64,000 bases of DNA from Lapidilactobacillus gannanensis (GCF_003946675.1 NZ_RHOT01000003.1:38355-102354); one strand, 5' to 3'; positions 8,251-16,459 are shown, numbered from the stretch's first letter. The notes: a model not told the origin generated them from the sequence alone. Program-made: numbers and translations.

Positions 8251-9060
8251 CTAACTTAACAACATCGCATCATCCGTTAGCTCTTGTCCACTACGTTGCT
8301 TAAATAAAGCTAGCAAATCAGGCACCGTCAATTTTTCCTTCTCAGCACCACGGATATCAACTGCAATTTTACCATGGTCCAACATAATCAAGCGATTACC
8401 AAATTGTAACGCCGCAGCCATATTATGAGTGATCATTAAAGTGGTTAAATGTTGTTCCGCCACTAATTTAGCCGTCAAATTCATGACAATCTGGCTAGTC
8501 TCAGGATCTAATGCTGCCGTATGTTCGTCTAATAATAAAATCGCCGGATTCTGCAAAGTGGCCATCAATAACGTGATTGCTTGGCGTTGACCACCAGATA
8601 ATAAGCCGATTTCAGCACCGAGCCGATCTTCCAATCCTAAGTTTAATAAGGCTAGCTTTTCTTGTAAGAAGGCACGTTGGCGGCGTTTCACACCTGGTGT
8701 CAGGATTTTACGACGTTGCCCCCGAAGCATTGCTAAAGACAGATTTTCTTCAACTGTTAATAACGGTGCAGTGCCCATTTGTGGATCTTGGAAAACACGC
8801 CCAATCAACCGTGCTCTTTGGGCCACTGATTCATAAGTAACATCCTCTTGATTGATCAGAATTTGGCCCTCATCGACCGGCAAATTACCAGCAATGCTAT
8901 TCATCAAGGTTGACTTTCCAGCACCATTACCGCCAATGACGGCCACAAATTCTCCCGAGTCTAATGTTAAATCTAGCCCTCGTAAAATATGCCGTTCGTT
9001 AGACGTACCACGATTGAAATATTGATGCAATCTTTTGATTTCCAAAGCTTGATTAGTCAT
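8251..9060 (-). CDS. ABC importer ATP-binding protein (TrpXYZ-type)
   Basis: A 269-aa cytoplasmic ATPase of an amino-acid-type importer. Walker A GGNGAGKST, signature LSGGQRQA, Walker B ILLLDEHTAALD and the H-loop region (MITHNMAAAL) are all present. The frame is open to 9114, but ATG 9060 follows AAGGAGGAAC and aligns with the family start, so I use it. It overlaps the permease gene by 8 bp. Together with the next two genes it forms an importer of the family annotated as tryptophan or tyrosine transporters. The leader upstream points to tyrosine. Confidence 0.88.
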   Translation of the reverse strand: MTNQALEIKRLHQYFNRGTSNERHILRGLDLTLDSGEFVAVIGGNGAGKSTLMNSIAGNLPVDEGQILINQEDVTYESVAQRARLIGRVFQDPQMGTAPLLTVEENLSLAMLRGQRRKILTPGVKRRQRAFLQEKLALLNLGLEDRLGAEIGLLSGGQRQAITLLMATLQNPAILLLDEHTAALDPETSQIVMNLTAKLVAEQHLTTLMITHNMAAALQFGNRLIMLDHGKIAVDIRGAEKEKLTVPDLLALFKQRSGQELTDDAMLLS

Positions 9061-9964
9061 GTTGTTCCTCCTTAAAACTAGCCATATTTTTCTGACGCCG
9101 GCGCTGCTGAGCAAAACGCTGCTGTAACAGAGGTGCTGCTAAAAAGACAGTCAACATTAGGGCATAAAACAGACGTAAATTATTAGGATCAACGCCCCAT
9201 TGCAACACCAGCGCAATAATCAAGCGGTAAATAATTGCCCCGCCAATAATCGTGATCAAGCGCCAACCAAAAGATAAATTCTGGACCAATACTTCAGCGA
9301 TAATAATTGCTGCCAAGGCTATCACAATTGTACCAATCCCCATACTACTGTCCGCGTAACCATTAATTTGAGCCATTAAACTTCCGGCTAAAGCAATCAA
9401 ACCATTGGAAATCATGTAAATAATAATTTTCATATTATCAGCGTTGATCCCGTTAGCGGCACTCATTTGCTCATTATCACCAACTGCTCGGGCTGCTAAA
9501 CCAATTTCAGTATTGAAAAAAGTCACTAGTAAGAAAATCACCACTGCTAACACCAAAGCACCAATTAAAATGGCGGCAAAAGTTGGTGATAACCCAGACA
9601 ATTGTGTAATGACAGTCGAAACACGACCTAACAAGGAAATATTCGACTGACCCATAATTAATAAATTAACTGAATACAATCCAGTTAAGGTTAAAATACC
9701 AGTTAGCAGCGCTGGTATCTTTAGTTTCGTATGCAAAAATCCTGAAACAAAGCCAGCTAAACAACCAGCTAGTAAGTCTGACAAAGTCGCTAACCATGGG
9801 TTTACCCCGGCCACGATTTGTCTAGCCGTCACTGCAGCACCTAAGGGAAAACTACCTTCAGCAGTCATATCAGCAATATCCAAAATTCGAAAAGTTAAGT
9901 AAACACCAATCGCCATGATCGACCATAACAACCCCAATGACAAACTAGAAATTAATAAATCCAT
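9053..9964 (-). CDS. ABC importer permease (TrpXYZ-type)
   Basis: A 303-aa permease with about eight to nine membrane helices of the LivH-like branched-chain/COG4120 type. The first is LLISSLSLGLLWSIMAIGVYLTF, and DIADMTAEGSFPLGAAV after it is a strongly conserved motif of this family. The C-terminal tail is basic and cytoplasmic. AAGGGATG lies in front of the ATG. It is the central gene of the three-gene operon, 25 bp after the substrate-binding protein gene. Confidence 0.88.
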   Translation of the reverse strand: MDLLISSLSLGLLWSIMAIGVYLTFRILDIADMTAEGSFPLGAAVTARQIVAGVNPWLATLSDLLAGCLAGFVSGFLHTKLKIPALLTGILTLTGLYSVNLLIMGQSNISLLGRVSTVITQLSGLSPTFAAILIGALVLAVVIFLLVTFFNTEIGLAARAVGDNEQMSAANGINADNMKIIIYMISNGLIALAGSLMAQINGYADSSMGIGTIVIALAAIIIAEVLVQNLSFGWRLITIIGGAIIYRLIIALVLQWGVDPNNLRLFYALMLTVFLAAPLLQQRFAQQRRRQKNMASFKEEQHD

Positions 9965-9989
9965 TCAAATCATCCCTTCAAAAACTTTT

Positions 9990-10961
9990 TTATTTTTTAC
10001 TTGGCAACTGCCAACGACGCCAATCAATTTTAAAGAAATCAGCTAGTTGGTGATTAAAAACCAACTGCGTCTTGGCTGGTTTTTCAACTGGTAAATCCCG
10101 AACGGCCTTGCCGCGAATGATTGCCAAGGCCATTTTGCCAGTCTGTTGGCCTAATTGGTAATAATTAATGCCTTGCGTGGCAACGCCACCTAATTTCACC
10201 ATAGGCGTTGTCGCCGGAATGATCGGTGTTTTGGTCTTTTGAGAGACCTTACCCATCAATGGCATGGCGGCCGTCAAAACATTATCTGCTGGTAAATACA
10301 TCACATCGACCTGCCGCGCCAAACTAGTTGCGGCTTGCTCAACATCATTAGTCGTTGCGACCGTGCGTGTAACGATTTGCAAGCCCTGCTTTTTCAGAAC
10401 TGTTTGGGCCCGTTTGATTTGAATAACTGAATTCGGCTCAGCAGCATTATATAAAAGACCTACTTTCTTGGCCTGAGGAAATAATTGTCGCATTAAAGTG
10501 AGTTGTGCTGTCACTGGTACGCTATCCGTGACGCCGGTAACATTTCCCGTCGGTTTTTGTAAGTTTTTGACCAGACCAGCATCGACGGGGTCTGTGATCG
10601 CTGTAAATAATAGCGGTGTCTTTTGGTCAACTGCCAGTAAGGCCTGCGCTGCTGGTGTGGCAATCGCTAAATTCAAAGTGTTATGATGATTGGCTAAACG
10701 CTCACTCATAGCTCGCAAATTAGCTTGATCACCTTGGGCATTAACATAATCAATTTTAATTTTTTTGCCCAGGCTACCACCATTTTGCTTAACCTCTGCC
10801 AAAAAACCTTTGCGCGCCTGATCCAGTGCGCTCTGATCCATCAACTGCAAAATACCAATCCGAATTTCTCCACTCGCTTGAGGACGTTTGCTTTGATAAT
10901 CGGTCCAGAAAACTAACCCTAATAATAATACCAATAAAATAATTAAAAATTTCTTTCGCAT
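9990..10961 (-). CDS. ABC importer substrate-binding protein, TrpX family (ABC_sub_bind)
   Basis: A 323-aa extracytoplasmic binding protein (PF04392 type). An N-terminal hydrophobic helix at about residues 4-20 is followed by two alpha/beta lobes (IRIGILQLMDQSALDQARKGF; KVGLLYNAAEPNS; VMYLPADNV). There is no Cys after the signal helix, so no lipobox. The protein is either anchored by an uncleaved helix or processed by signal peptidase I, which is odd for a Gram-positive binding protein. It is the first gene of the operon. The family carries aromatic amino acids in characterised relatives; the leader peptide at 11171-11230 suggests tyrosine. Confidence 0.87.
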   Translation of the reverse strand: MRKKFLIILLVLLLGLVFWTDYQSKRPQASGEIRIGILQLMDQSALDQARKGFLAEVKQNGGSLGKKIKIDYVNAQGDQANLRAMSERLANHHNTLNLAIATPAAQALLAVDQKTPLLFTAITDPVDAGLVKNLQKPTGNVTGVTDSVPVTAQLTLMRQLFPQAKKVGLLYNAAEPNSVIQIKRAQTVLKKQGLQIVTRTVATTNDVEQAATSLARQVDVMYLPADNVLTAAMPLMGKVSQKTKTPIIPATTPMVKLGGVATQGINYYQLGQQTGKMALAIIRGKAVRDLPVEKPAKTQLVFNHQLADFFKIDWRRWQLPSKK

Positions 10962-10985
10962 ACCTTCGTCTCCTCCAATTGAATA

Positions 10986-11024
10986 AACAAAAAGCAGTCA
11001 CAGAAATGATTTCTGTGACTGCTT
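10986..11024 (-). terminator. Attenuator terminator in the ABC importer leader
   Basis: On the minus strand AAGCAGTCACAGAAA pairs perfectly with TTTCTGTGACTGCTT over 15 bp around a three-base loop, and T-rich sequence follows. It lies only about 25 bp before the binding-protein start codon, downstream of the promoter and leader peptide, so it can act only on the leader transcript. Upstream TGACTG could pair with CAGTCA of its 5' arm as an antiterminator. Confidence 0.85.
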
Positions 11025-11046
11025 GAGAAAGTCGTTTAGTTTACAC

Positions 11047-11160
11047 AACTAAAACCCAGTCAACCACATGAAATCATTAAGATCCATGTGGTTGTTTTTC
11101 GTACTAAATACTACGACCATCATGGATGCAAAGCTCGCGTACGCGGCTTGCATCCAACAG
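11047..11160 (-). promoter_or_regulatory. Two leader hairpins between Tyr-rich leader ORF and attenuator
   Basis: Minus strand: hairpin one pairs GGATGCAAGC...GCG with GCGAGCTTTGCATCC (about 11122-11154). Hairpin two pairs CAACCACATG with CATGTGGTTG (about 11061-11094). ATCCATG at the 3' side of the first can instead pair with CATGGAT inside the second, so the two can exchange. This is the layout expected for attenuation, but the fold was judged by eye. Confidence 0.6.
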
Positions 11161-11170
11161 ATACAATCCG

Positions 11171-11230
11171 CTAACCATAATAGACGTAGTAATAACTATT
11201 ATTCAGTTGTAATTTTGCTAAATGTAACAT
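11171..11230 (-). CDS. Tyrosine-rich leader peptide (19 aa)
   Basis: A short ORF MLHLAKLQLNNSYYYVYYG with a TTGGAG ribosome binding site eight bases before its ATG and a TAG stop. Five of its last seven residues are tyrosine (codons TAT TAC TAC GTC TAT TAT GGT). It begins about 25 nt after the predicted transcription start and is followed by mutually exclusive hairpins and a terminator before the ABC importer. I infer that slow translation at the Tyr codons when charged tRNA-Tyr is scarce prevents the terminator from forming. No T-box sequence (GGTGGNACCGCG) is seen in this leader. Confidence 0.7.
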   Translation of the reverse strand: MLHLAKLQLNNSYYYVYYG

Positions 11231-11261
11231 GGCAATCACTCCAACTAATAAGATGAATCTA

Positions 11262-11290
11262 ACAATACGCAACTAAAAAGAAAAAGTCAA
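11262..11290 (-). promoter_or_regulatory. Promoter of the ABC importer leader
   Basis: -35 TTGACT (11285-11290), 17-bp spacer, -10 TATTGT (11262-11267) on the minus strand. Transcription would start near 11255, giving a leader of about 290 nt before the first structural gene. Confidence 0.65.
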
Positions 11291-11351
11291 GCAAAAATAA
11301 ACGAGTTGTGACCTAACAGTAATGCCTGTCATGACATAATCGATCGCCCTA

Positions 11352-12083
11352 TCACGGTTCTGGAATTGGCGGCAATTCAAATGGTTGTTGCAAATCAAAA
11401 CGCACGGCGCGATCAATAGTGATTTCTGCTGCTGAGACTTGGCAATTATAAGCCAGCACTTGAACCCCATTAGCTTGAGCAGTCGCAATTGCTGCGGCTA
11501 ATTCTGGTTGTAATGCCCGATTGATCGTCATCACTTCAATTTGTGGTACCTGAATAATAAATAGCAAATAAGCCTGATAGCCCTGTCGTTGCGCTTGAAT
11601 TAGCGTTTCAACATGTTTGAGACCACGGGTCGTTACCGCATCGGGAAAAGCCGCCACTTTACCATTAACTAAAGTGACCCCTTTAACTTCTACGAAAAAA
11701 TTTCGGCCGTGACCAGTTGTTCCAGCGATATCAAACCGCGCATCCCTGAAAACAACCTCACGTTTAACCAGACTAATCGCATCAAGCTGAGGCAAGGTCA
11801 TTTGTCCTTGATTAAGTGCTGCTGCAGCAAGCGCATTAGGAATCTGTGAATCAATATTAATCCAGCGCGTCACAGTTTTTACTGCCACCAAATCATAATC
11901 AGTTTTCCGCTGCGGACTAGGCAGATAATTCAAAGCAACCAGCACCCCAGGAATTAATAATTCTAGACATTTACCGGTATTTTTAACATGAACCACTACC
12001 AATTCGCCAGCTAGTTGACAGTGGGCAATAAAGCGATTGGGCCGACTTATAAAAGTAGCCAATTTAATAGTTGCATAGCGCAT
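11352..12083 (-). CDS. sfsA: SfsA family DNA/RNA nuclease
   Basis: A 243-aa protein of the SfsA family, once called sugar fermentation stimulation protein. It has an N-terminal OB-fold and a C-terminal PD-(D/E)XK-like nuclease domain. RFDIAGTTGHGRNFFVEVKGVTL contains the conserved acidic and Lys residues, and FPDAVTTRGLKHVETL follows. The frame is open to 12176, but ATG 12083 gives the family N-terminus MRYATIKLATFISRPNRFIAHC. It begins one base after the degV stop codon, so the two are almost certainly cotranscribed. No clear ribosome binding site, consistent with coupling. Confidence 0.85.
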   Translation of the reverse strand: MRYATIKLATFISRPNRFIAHCQLAGELVVVHVKNTGKCLELLIPGVLVALNYLPSPQRKTDYDLVAVKTVTRWINIDSQIPNALAAAALNQGQMTLPQLDAISLVKREVVFRDARFDIAGTTGHGRNFFVEVKGVTLVNGKVAAFPDAVTTRGLKHVETLIQAQRQGYQAYLLFIIQVPQIEVMTINRALQPELAAAIATAQANGVQVLAYNCQVSAAEITIDRAVRFDLQQPFELPPIPEP

Positions 12084-12084
12084 T

Positions 12085-12963
12085 TTATTTACCAGCGACC
12101 AATTCTTTTTGCCAGTCGCGCGACCATAGCAAGCCCATGACCCCTTCACCAGTATGAACACCAATTGTAGGACCAATATGACTGATATGAACTGACATTT
12201 CGGGAAACTTGGTATGCACTTGTTCCTGCCAATGTTGCGACGTTAACGGGGCGTTGCCATCAATCACCGTCACCTGAAGCGGAAAATCAACGGCTGCTTG
12301 AGCTTGGTCCAAATCCTGCAAGGCGTGAGTTAATGCTCGCCGCATCGTGCGTTCTTTGGCAACGGCAACAATTTTACCAGCTTGATCAAACTGCAGAATT
12401 GGTTTTACTTGTAATAAACTGCCTAAAATAGCACTAGCATTAGATAAACGGCCGGTTCTTAATAAATGTTGTAGGTTATCAACCGCAAAATCAACCCCAA
12501 TCGTTGCTCGAAAAGCCGTTAAGCGTGGTAAAATTTCAGCTGCATGTTGACCTTGGGCTACTAAATATTGGGCATAACGTACTAAATCTGCTTCACCAGC
12601 ACTCGCTATCAGTGAATCAAAAGGATAGACCTTAATTGCCGTCACTTCGGCTACATGCTGACAGAGATTTTCGTAAAATGTGGTAATACCACTAGAAAGA
12701 TTAATACAAATAACTTCATCAAATCCAGCAGCTGCTAGTTGGTCAAAAGCCTGATCCATTTGCTGCATGGTAATCTGTGCCGTGGTAGGCAACTTGTCAA
12801 CTTGATGTAACCGTTGATAGAAATCAGCAGCGGTAATCGTTTGATTTTCTAAAAAGACTTCTTCGCCAAAAATGACCGTAATTGGTAACATGGTTACCTG
12901 TAATTGATCAGCTTCTGCGGGTGTTAGATAAGAAGCACTGTCAGTTAAAATAGCTGTTTTCAT
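12085..12963 (-). CDS. DegV family fatty-acid-binding protein
   Basis: A 292-aa DegV/FakB-type protein that binds a fatty acid and, in characterised relatives, presents it to the FakA kinase. The start MKTAILTDSASYLT and the later motifs TSGITTFYE-like (LSSGITTFYENL) and R-LSNASAILG match the family. It is cytoplasmic. Its promoter lies at 13039-13066, and sfsA follows with no gap. Lactobacilli usually carry several DegV paralogues, so the ligand specificity is unknown. Confidence 0.9.
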   Translation of the reverse strand: MKTAILTDSASYLTPAEADQLQVTMLPITVIFGEEVFLENQTITAADFYQRLHQVDKLPTTAQITMQQMDQAFDQLAAAGFDEVICINLSSGITTFYENLCQHVAEVTAIKVYPFDSLIASAGEADLVRYAQYLVAQGQHAAEILPRLTAFRATIGVDFAVDNLQHLLRTGRLSNASAILGSLLQVKPILQFDQAGKIVAVAKERTMRRALTHALQDLDQAQAAVDFPLQVTVIDGNAPLTSQHWQEQVHTKFPEMSVHISHIGPTIGVHTGEGVMGLLWSRDWQKELVAGK

Positions 12964-13038
12964 GAGTCACTCACTTTTCTTGATTTAGTCGACTGCCAAG
13001 CAAATTGCCAACAAAATAATTCAGCAGTTACTGTCTTC

Positions 13039-13066
13039 ATTCTACTGGATTATCACTGAATGTACA
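13039..13066 (-). promoter_or_regulatory. Promoter for degV-sfsA
   Basis: Minus strand TGTACA (13061-13066), 16-bp spacer, TAGAAT (13039-13044). It is a moderate match and the only good one upstream of degV. Confidence 0.45.
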
Positions 13067-13212
13067 GTTTATTTTCATGACTATTCTGGGAGGACCATGC
13101 CATGCGAAAAAATAGCCATTATTGCTTGAAAGCGCTAAATACTCAGCTGACTCACTAAAGCATTGGAAAACGCGGTATGATAGAAGCTAACAATGTAAAG
13201 GACTGATTTACC

Positions 13213-13989
13213 ATGCCAACATTATGGCAGCTATGGCTGATGTTGATACCAACAGGTATCGCCGCCGGAATTGTCAGCTCAGCAACTGGCCTAGCTTCTT
13301 TAGTTTCCTACCCAATTCTATTAGCAATTGGCTTACCCCCGGTTGTGGCGAATGTGACCAATACTTATTCATTATTTTTTGCAGAATTCGGTGCCACGCT
13401 TTCTTCAAGAAAAGAACTCCATGGTCACCAACATGACTTAAAAATCATCTTACCGCTAACCCTAGTGGGCTGTGTGGTCGGCTCCTTGATTCTTTTCATG
13501 ATTCCAGCTAGTACTTTTGAAAAAGTTGTCCCTTTCTTTATTCTTTTAGCGGCAGTCGTCGTCCTCTGGCCACATAACTACCATCAGAAAAAACAATTAA
13601 GCACCACCGCCCCTCACCAACGATTGGTCACCATAGTCACTTGGAGCGGGATTTTTCTAGTTGGCGTTTACAGCGGTTATTTCGGTGCTGCTAGCGGTGT
13701 GTTACTGTTGTCGTTACTTGCGGTCATCAGTCCCCTTACTTTTGCCGAATATAATGCTGAAAAGAATGTCACTTTAGGGTTAGCAAATTTGATTTCAGCT
13801 ATTATTTATGCCACCCAAACAACTATCCAGTGGCACTACATTATTCCGCTTGCGTTAGGTTTTCTAATTGGTGGTTTAATCGGTCCCGTATTAGTTCGGC
13901 GAATTCCTGAACGAATCATTAAATTAGTGATTGGTCTAGGATCACTAATTTTAGCGATCACTCTATTTGTTCAAGCCTTCTGGCGCTAA
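13213..13989 (+). CDS. TauE/SafE-type sulfite/anion exporter, paralogue 1
   Basis: A 258-aa membrane protein with about eight helices in two halves. The repeated TauE motifs are ATGLASLVSYPILLAIGLPPVVANVTNT in the first half and YSGYFGAASGVLLLSLLAVISPL in the second. The family exports sulfite, sulfonates or other small organic anions; the substrate is not predictable. AAAGGA stands nine bases before the ATG. A close paralogue lies at 58367-59146, with nearly the same sequence through most helices. It is divergent from degV and transcribed alone. Confidence 0.88.
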   Translation: MPTLWQLWLMLIPTGIAAGIVSSATGLASLVSYPILLAIGLPPVVANVTNTYSLFFAEFGATLSSRKELHGHQHDLKIILPLTLVGCVVGSLILFMIPASTFEKVVPFFILLAAVVVLWPHNYHQKKQLSTTAPHQRLVTIVTWSGIFLVGVYSGYFGAASGVLLLSLLAVISPLTFAEYNAEKNVTLGLANLISAIIYATQTTIQWHYIIPLALGFLIGGLIGPVLVRRIPERIIKLVIGLGSLILAITLFVQAFWR

Positions 13990-14090
13990 CCAACTTCATT
14001 AACGGTAACTGCAATGCAAGTAGCCTTTAGTAAATCAGTCAATTTTGGGGTGATCGTAGTTTCCATAAGCACGCTTGTCCGCCCAATGAG

Positions 14091-14114
14091 ATTGACCACC
14101 GTTTGTCAGACTCT
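14091..14114 (+). repeat. Family A remnant
   Basis: TTGACCACCGTTTGTCAGACTC resembles the end of the copy at 16.4 kb (CTGACCGCCTTTTGTCAGACTC). Nothing else of the element is recognisable in this 290-bp gap between the TauE gene and glmS. Confidence 0.4.
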
Positions 14115-14242
14115 AATTTTATGTTGACCTTTATTGAATAACTTTGAATAACTTTTCGTCAGATATTTTTCAACTGCAAATTTTAACCGGCTACAAGCAC
14201 AGTCGCTACTGATGCTACTTGACCTTGACTGGTTTTATGACC

Positions 14243-14270
14243 AAAAAGTTCTGCCTATGCTTAGCAGAAC
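14243..14270 (-). terminator. Terminator after glmS
   Basis: Minus strand GTTCTGC / GCAGAAC stem with a nine-base loop, followed by TTTTTGG, about ten bases after the glmS stop. Confidence 0.8.
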
Positions 14271-14280
14271 CTGATTTAAT

Positions 14281-16095
14281 TTACTCAACAGTAACGCTTT
14301 TAGCTAAATTACGCGGTTGATCCACATTCAATCCTCGCTGTAACGTTGCATAATAAGCTAATAATTGCCCACAAACGCCAGTCAATAACGGCATTAGTTC
14401 AGGAGTTAATTCTGGTAAAACAATCTGATCCGTTGCCTGCTGACAAGCCTCACTAGCAATAACTAATACCTGCGCACCACGGGCTAAAACTTCTTGCACG
14501 TTCCCTCGAGTATGACTAGCGGTAGTTCTTTCGGTAATAAATGTGATCACAGGTACATCCTGTTCAATCAAAGCAATGGTCCCATGCTTCAATTCACCAG
14601 CAGCAAAACCTTCTGTGTGGACATAAGAGATCTCTTTTAATTTCAAGGCTGCTTCTAAGCTAACATCATAGTCAATCCCCCGTCCCAAATAAAACGCATC
14701 CTGACTTGCTCCCAAGAAATTGGCCGCTAAATCAGCCCAACCTTGTTTATCATCAACTAAGGTTGCCATCCCATTAGCAGCTAAACTCAACTGCATTTGC
14801 AAGTCCCAGGCAAGCGCTGCTGGAATCGCTAAATACTCGCCTAACGCTTTGGCTAAAACTGCCTCAACTGCAATTTGAGCCGTATAGGCTTTGGTCGAAG
14901 CAACCGCAATTTCTGGACCAGCATGTAAAACTAATGAATAGTCGCTTTCTCGGGCCAAAGTCGAATTAGCCACATTAGTAATCACTAGTGTTGGTAGATG
15001 ACGCCGTTTCGCCTCAATTAGGACCTGGCGGCTATCAGCCGTCTCACCACTTTGCGATAAGAAAATAAAAACTGGTTGCTGCGACAAAATCGGCCAATGA
15101 TAACCAAATTCACTGGCAACACCTACTTCTGCAGGAATCTGAGTATACTTTTCAAATAACCGTTTACCAACCAAACTGGCATGATAACTTGTCCCAGCGG
15201 CCACAAAATATAGCCGATCGGCCTGTGCTAAAGTTTGCAATAATTTAGGCTCAATTTGTGGTTGACCACTGGTTGTTAAATACTCTTGACTGATTCGCCG
15301 CATCACCGCGGGTTGCTCATCAATTTCTTTTAGCATAAATGTTGGATAAGCACCTTTGGAAACTTCACCAGCCGTGACGTTGATTGTGATTGCTTCTCTG
15401 ACTTGACTAACACCTTGTAAATTCATAAGTTGGACTTGTTCAGCGGTTACAATAGCAATTTCTTGATCATGAAGTTCCAAATATTGATCAGTTAAATCGT
15501 AAGTAGCTAAAGCATCTGAAGTCACTAAGTTGCCTTGTTGTCCCAGCCCAATCAGTAGTGGGCTTTTATTTTTGGCAACATATAACCGATCTGGCTGTTG
15601 GCGATCAACCAAAATCAACGCATAAGAGCCATTAACCAATTGTAAAGTTTTCTGCAAGGCCGCTAAAGTAGATAACTGTTCTTGCTCAACAAATTTAGCA
15701 ACCAACTGAACTAAAACTTCTGTGTCGGTTTGACTCACAAAGTCAGTTGTTGGCAAATACTGTTGCTTCAGTTCTGTAAAATTGCTGATGACCCCGTTAT
15801 GCACCAAATAAAAACGTTGTGACGTCGAAAACTGTGGATGCGCATTTGCCTCGCTAGGTTGTCCATGCGTTGCCCAACGCGTATGGGCAATACCGAGCTG
15901 GCCATTTACCTGCTGGTCAACGGCAGCACGTAAGGCGGCAATTTTCCCCACGGTCTTCACCAAATAATCATGACCAGTTTGATCATTAACATATAATCCG
16001 GCAGAATCATAGCCACGATATTCTAATCGTTCTAATCCTTTTAATAAAATTTCTGTTGTTTCATCGTAACCAATCGCACCAACAATTCCACACAT
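14281..16095 (-). CDS. glmS: Glutamine--fructose-6-phosphate aminotransferase
   Basis: A 604-aa cytoplasmic enzyme that makes glucosamine-6-phosphate from fructose-6-phosphate and glutamine, the entry step to cell-wall amino sugars. The mature N-terminus MCGIVGAIGYDE supplies the nucleophile Cys. THTRWATHG and HNGVISNF belong to the glutaminase domain (1-240), and two SIS domains follow (SQSGETADS; KHGTIALIE). The C-terminus ends NLAKSVTVE, the usual active-site tail. It stands downstream of glmM, separated by a family A element and its own promoter. The 5' leader is only about 60 nt, too short for a glmS ribozyme. Confidence 0.97.
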   Translation of the reverse strand: MCGIVGAIGYDETTEILLKGLERLEYRGYDSAGLYVNDQTGHDYLVKTVGKIAALRAAVDQQVNGQLGIAHTRWATHGQPSEANAHPQFSTSQRFYLVHNGVISNFTELKQQYLPTTDFVSQTDTEVLVQLVAKFVEQEQLSTLAALQKTLQLVNGSYALILVDRQQPDRLYVAKNKSPLLIGLGQQGNLVTSDALATYDLTDQYLELHDQEIAIVTAEQVQLMNLQGVSQVREAITINVTAGEVSKGAYPTFMLKEIDEQPAVMRRISQEYLTTSGQPQIEPKLLQTLAQADRLYFVAAGTSYHASLVGKRLFEKYTQIPAEVGVASEFGYHWPILSQQPVFIFLSQSGETADSRQVLIEAKRRHLPTLVITNVANSTLARESDYSLVLHAGPEIAVASTKAYTAQIAVEAVLAKALGEYLAIPAALAWDLQMQLSLAANGMATLVDDKQGWADLAANFLGASQDAFYLGRGIDYDVSLEAALKLKEISYVHTEGFAAGELKHGTIALIEQDVPVITFITERTTASHTRGNVQEVLARGAQVLVIASEACQQATDQIVLPELTPELMPLLTGVCGQLLAYYATLQRGLNVDQPRNLAKSVTVE

Positions 16096-16159
16096 GTCTA
16101 GTTATCTCCTTAAAATTGGTATATATCATTCTTAAACTTCATCATTTAAAACAATTGCT

Positions 16160-16188
16160 ATTTTATTGGTTTATATTGACAATGTCAA
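16160..16188 (-). promoter_or_regulatory. Promoter of glmS
   Basis: Consensus -35 TTGACA (16183-16188), 17-bp spacer, -10 TAAAAT (16160-16165) on the minus strand. Three copies of ACCAAT-like sequence lie around and upstream of it. An AAGGAG site precedes the ATG. Confidence 0.75.
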
Positions 16189-16278
16189 ATTTATTTTACG
16201 CATTGGTATGATTTTAATATAATATTGGTCTATCAATTTTATTTAAGAATTAATTGGACTTGCAAGTTAATTGACTAC

Positions 16279-16459
16279 AAAAAGAGTCTGGAACATAAGT
16301 CTATTTCCAAAAAAATAATACGAACTTTCGTTGCTGAAATGTGTTCTCAAAAGGTACCCGGTTCTGCTTAACGAAAAAAATGCCGAACAATTCTAACGAA
16401 TTGTTCGACATTTTATGTTAAGGCTCACTGGCTGACCGCCTTTTGTCAGACTCTTTTTT
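16279..16459 (-). repeat. Family A repeat, full copy with 12-bp terminal inverted repeat
   Basis: The element is bounded by AAAAAGAGTCTG (16279-16290) and its exact complement CAGACTCTTTTT (16448-16459). Inside are the tail (TAATACGAACTTTCGTTGCTGAAA), the arm TGTTCTCAAAAGG...CTTAACG, the hairpin, and the second arm TTAAGGCTCACTGGCTGACC. It is the reverse complement of the copies at 28.7 and 30.9 kb. Confidence 0.75.
16374..16415 (-). terminator. Terminator after glmM (family A hairpin)
   Basis: Minus strand stem AAAATGTCGAACAATTC / GAATTGTTCGGCATTTT with a T run. It closes the cdaA-cdaR-glmM transcript. Confidence 0.85.

Noticed and set aside
10789..11256. Overlapping ORFs around the ABC leader (10789-11001 minus, 11068-11256 plus)
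   Set aside because: They lack ribosome binding sites and conflict with the promoter, leader peptide and terminator, which explain the region better.
10962..11260. T-box riboswitch upstream of the ABC importer
   Set aside because: No GGTGGNACCGCG-type T-box sequence is present, and the leader is compact with a Tyr-rich ORF instead.
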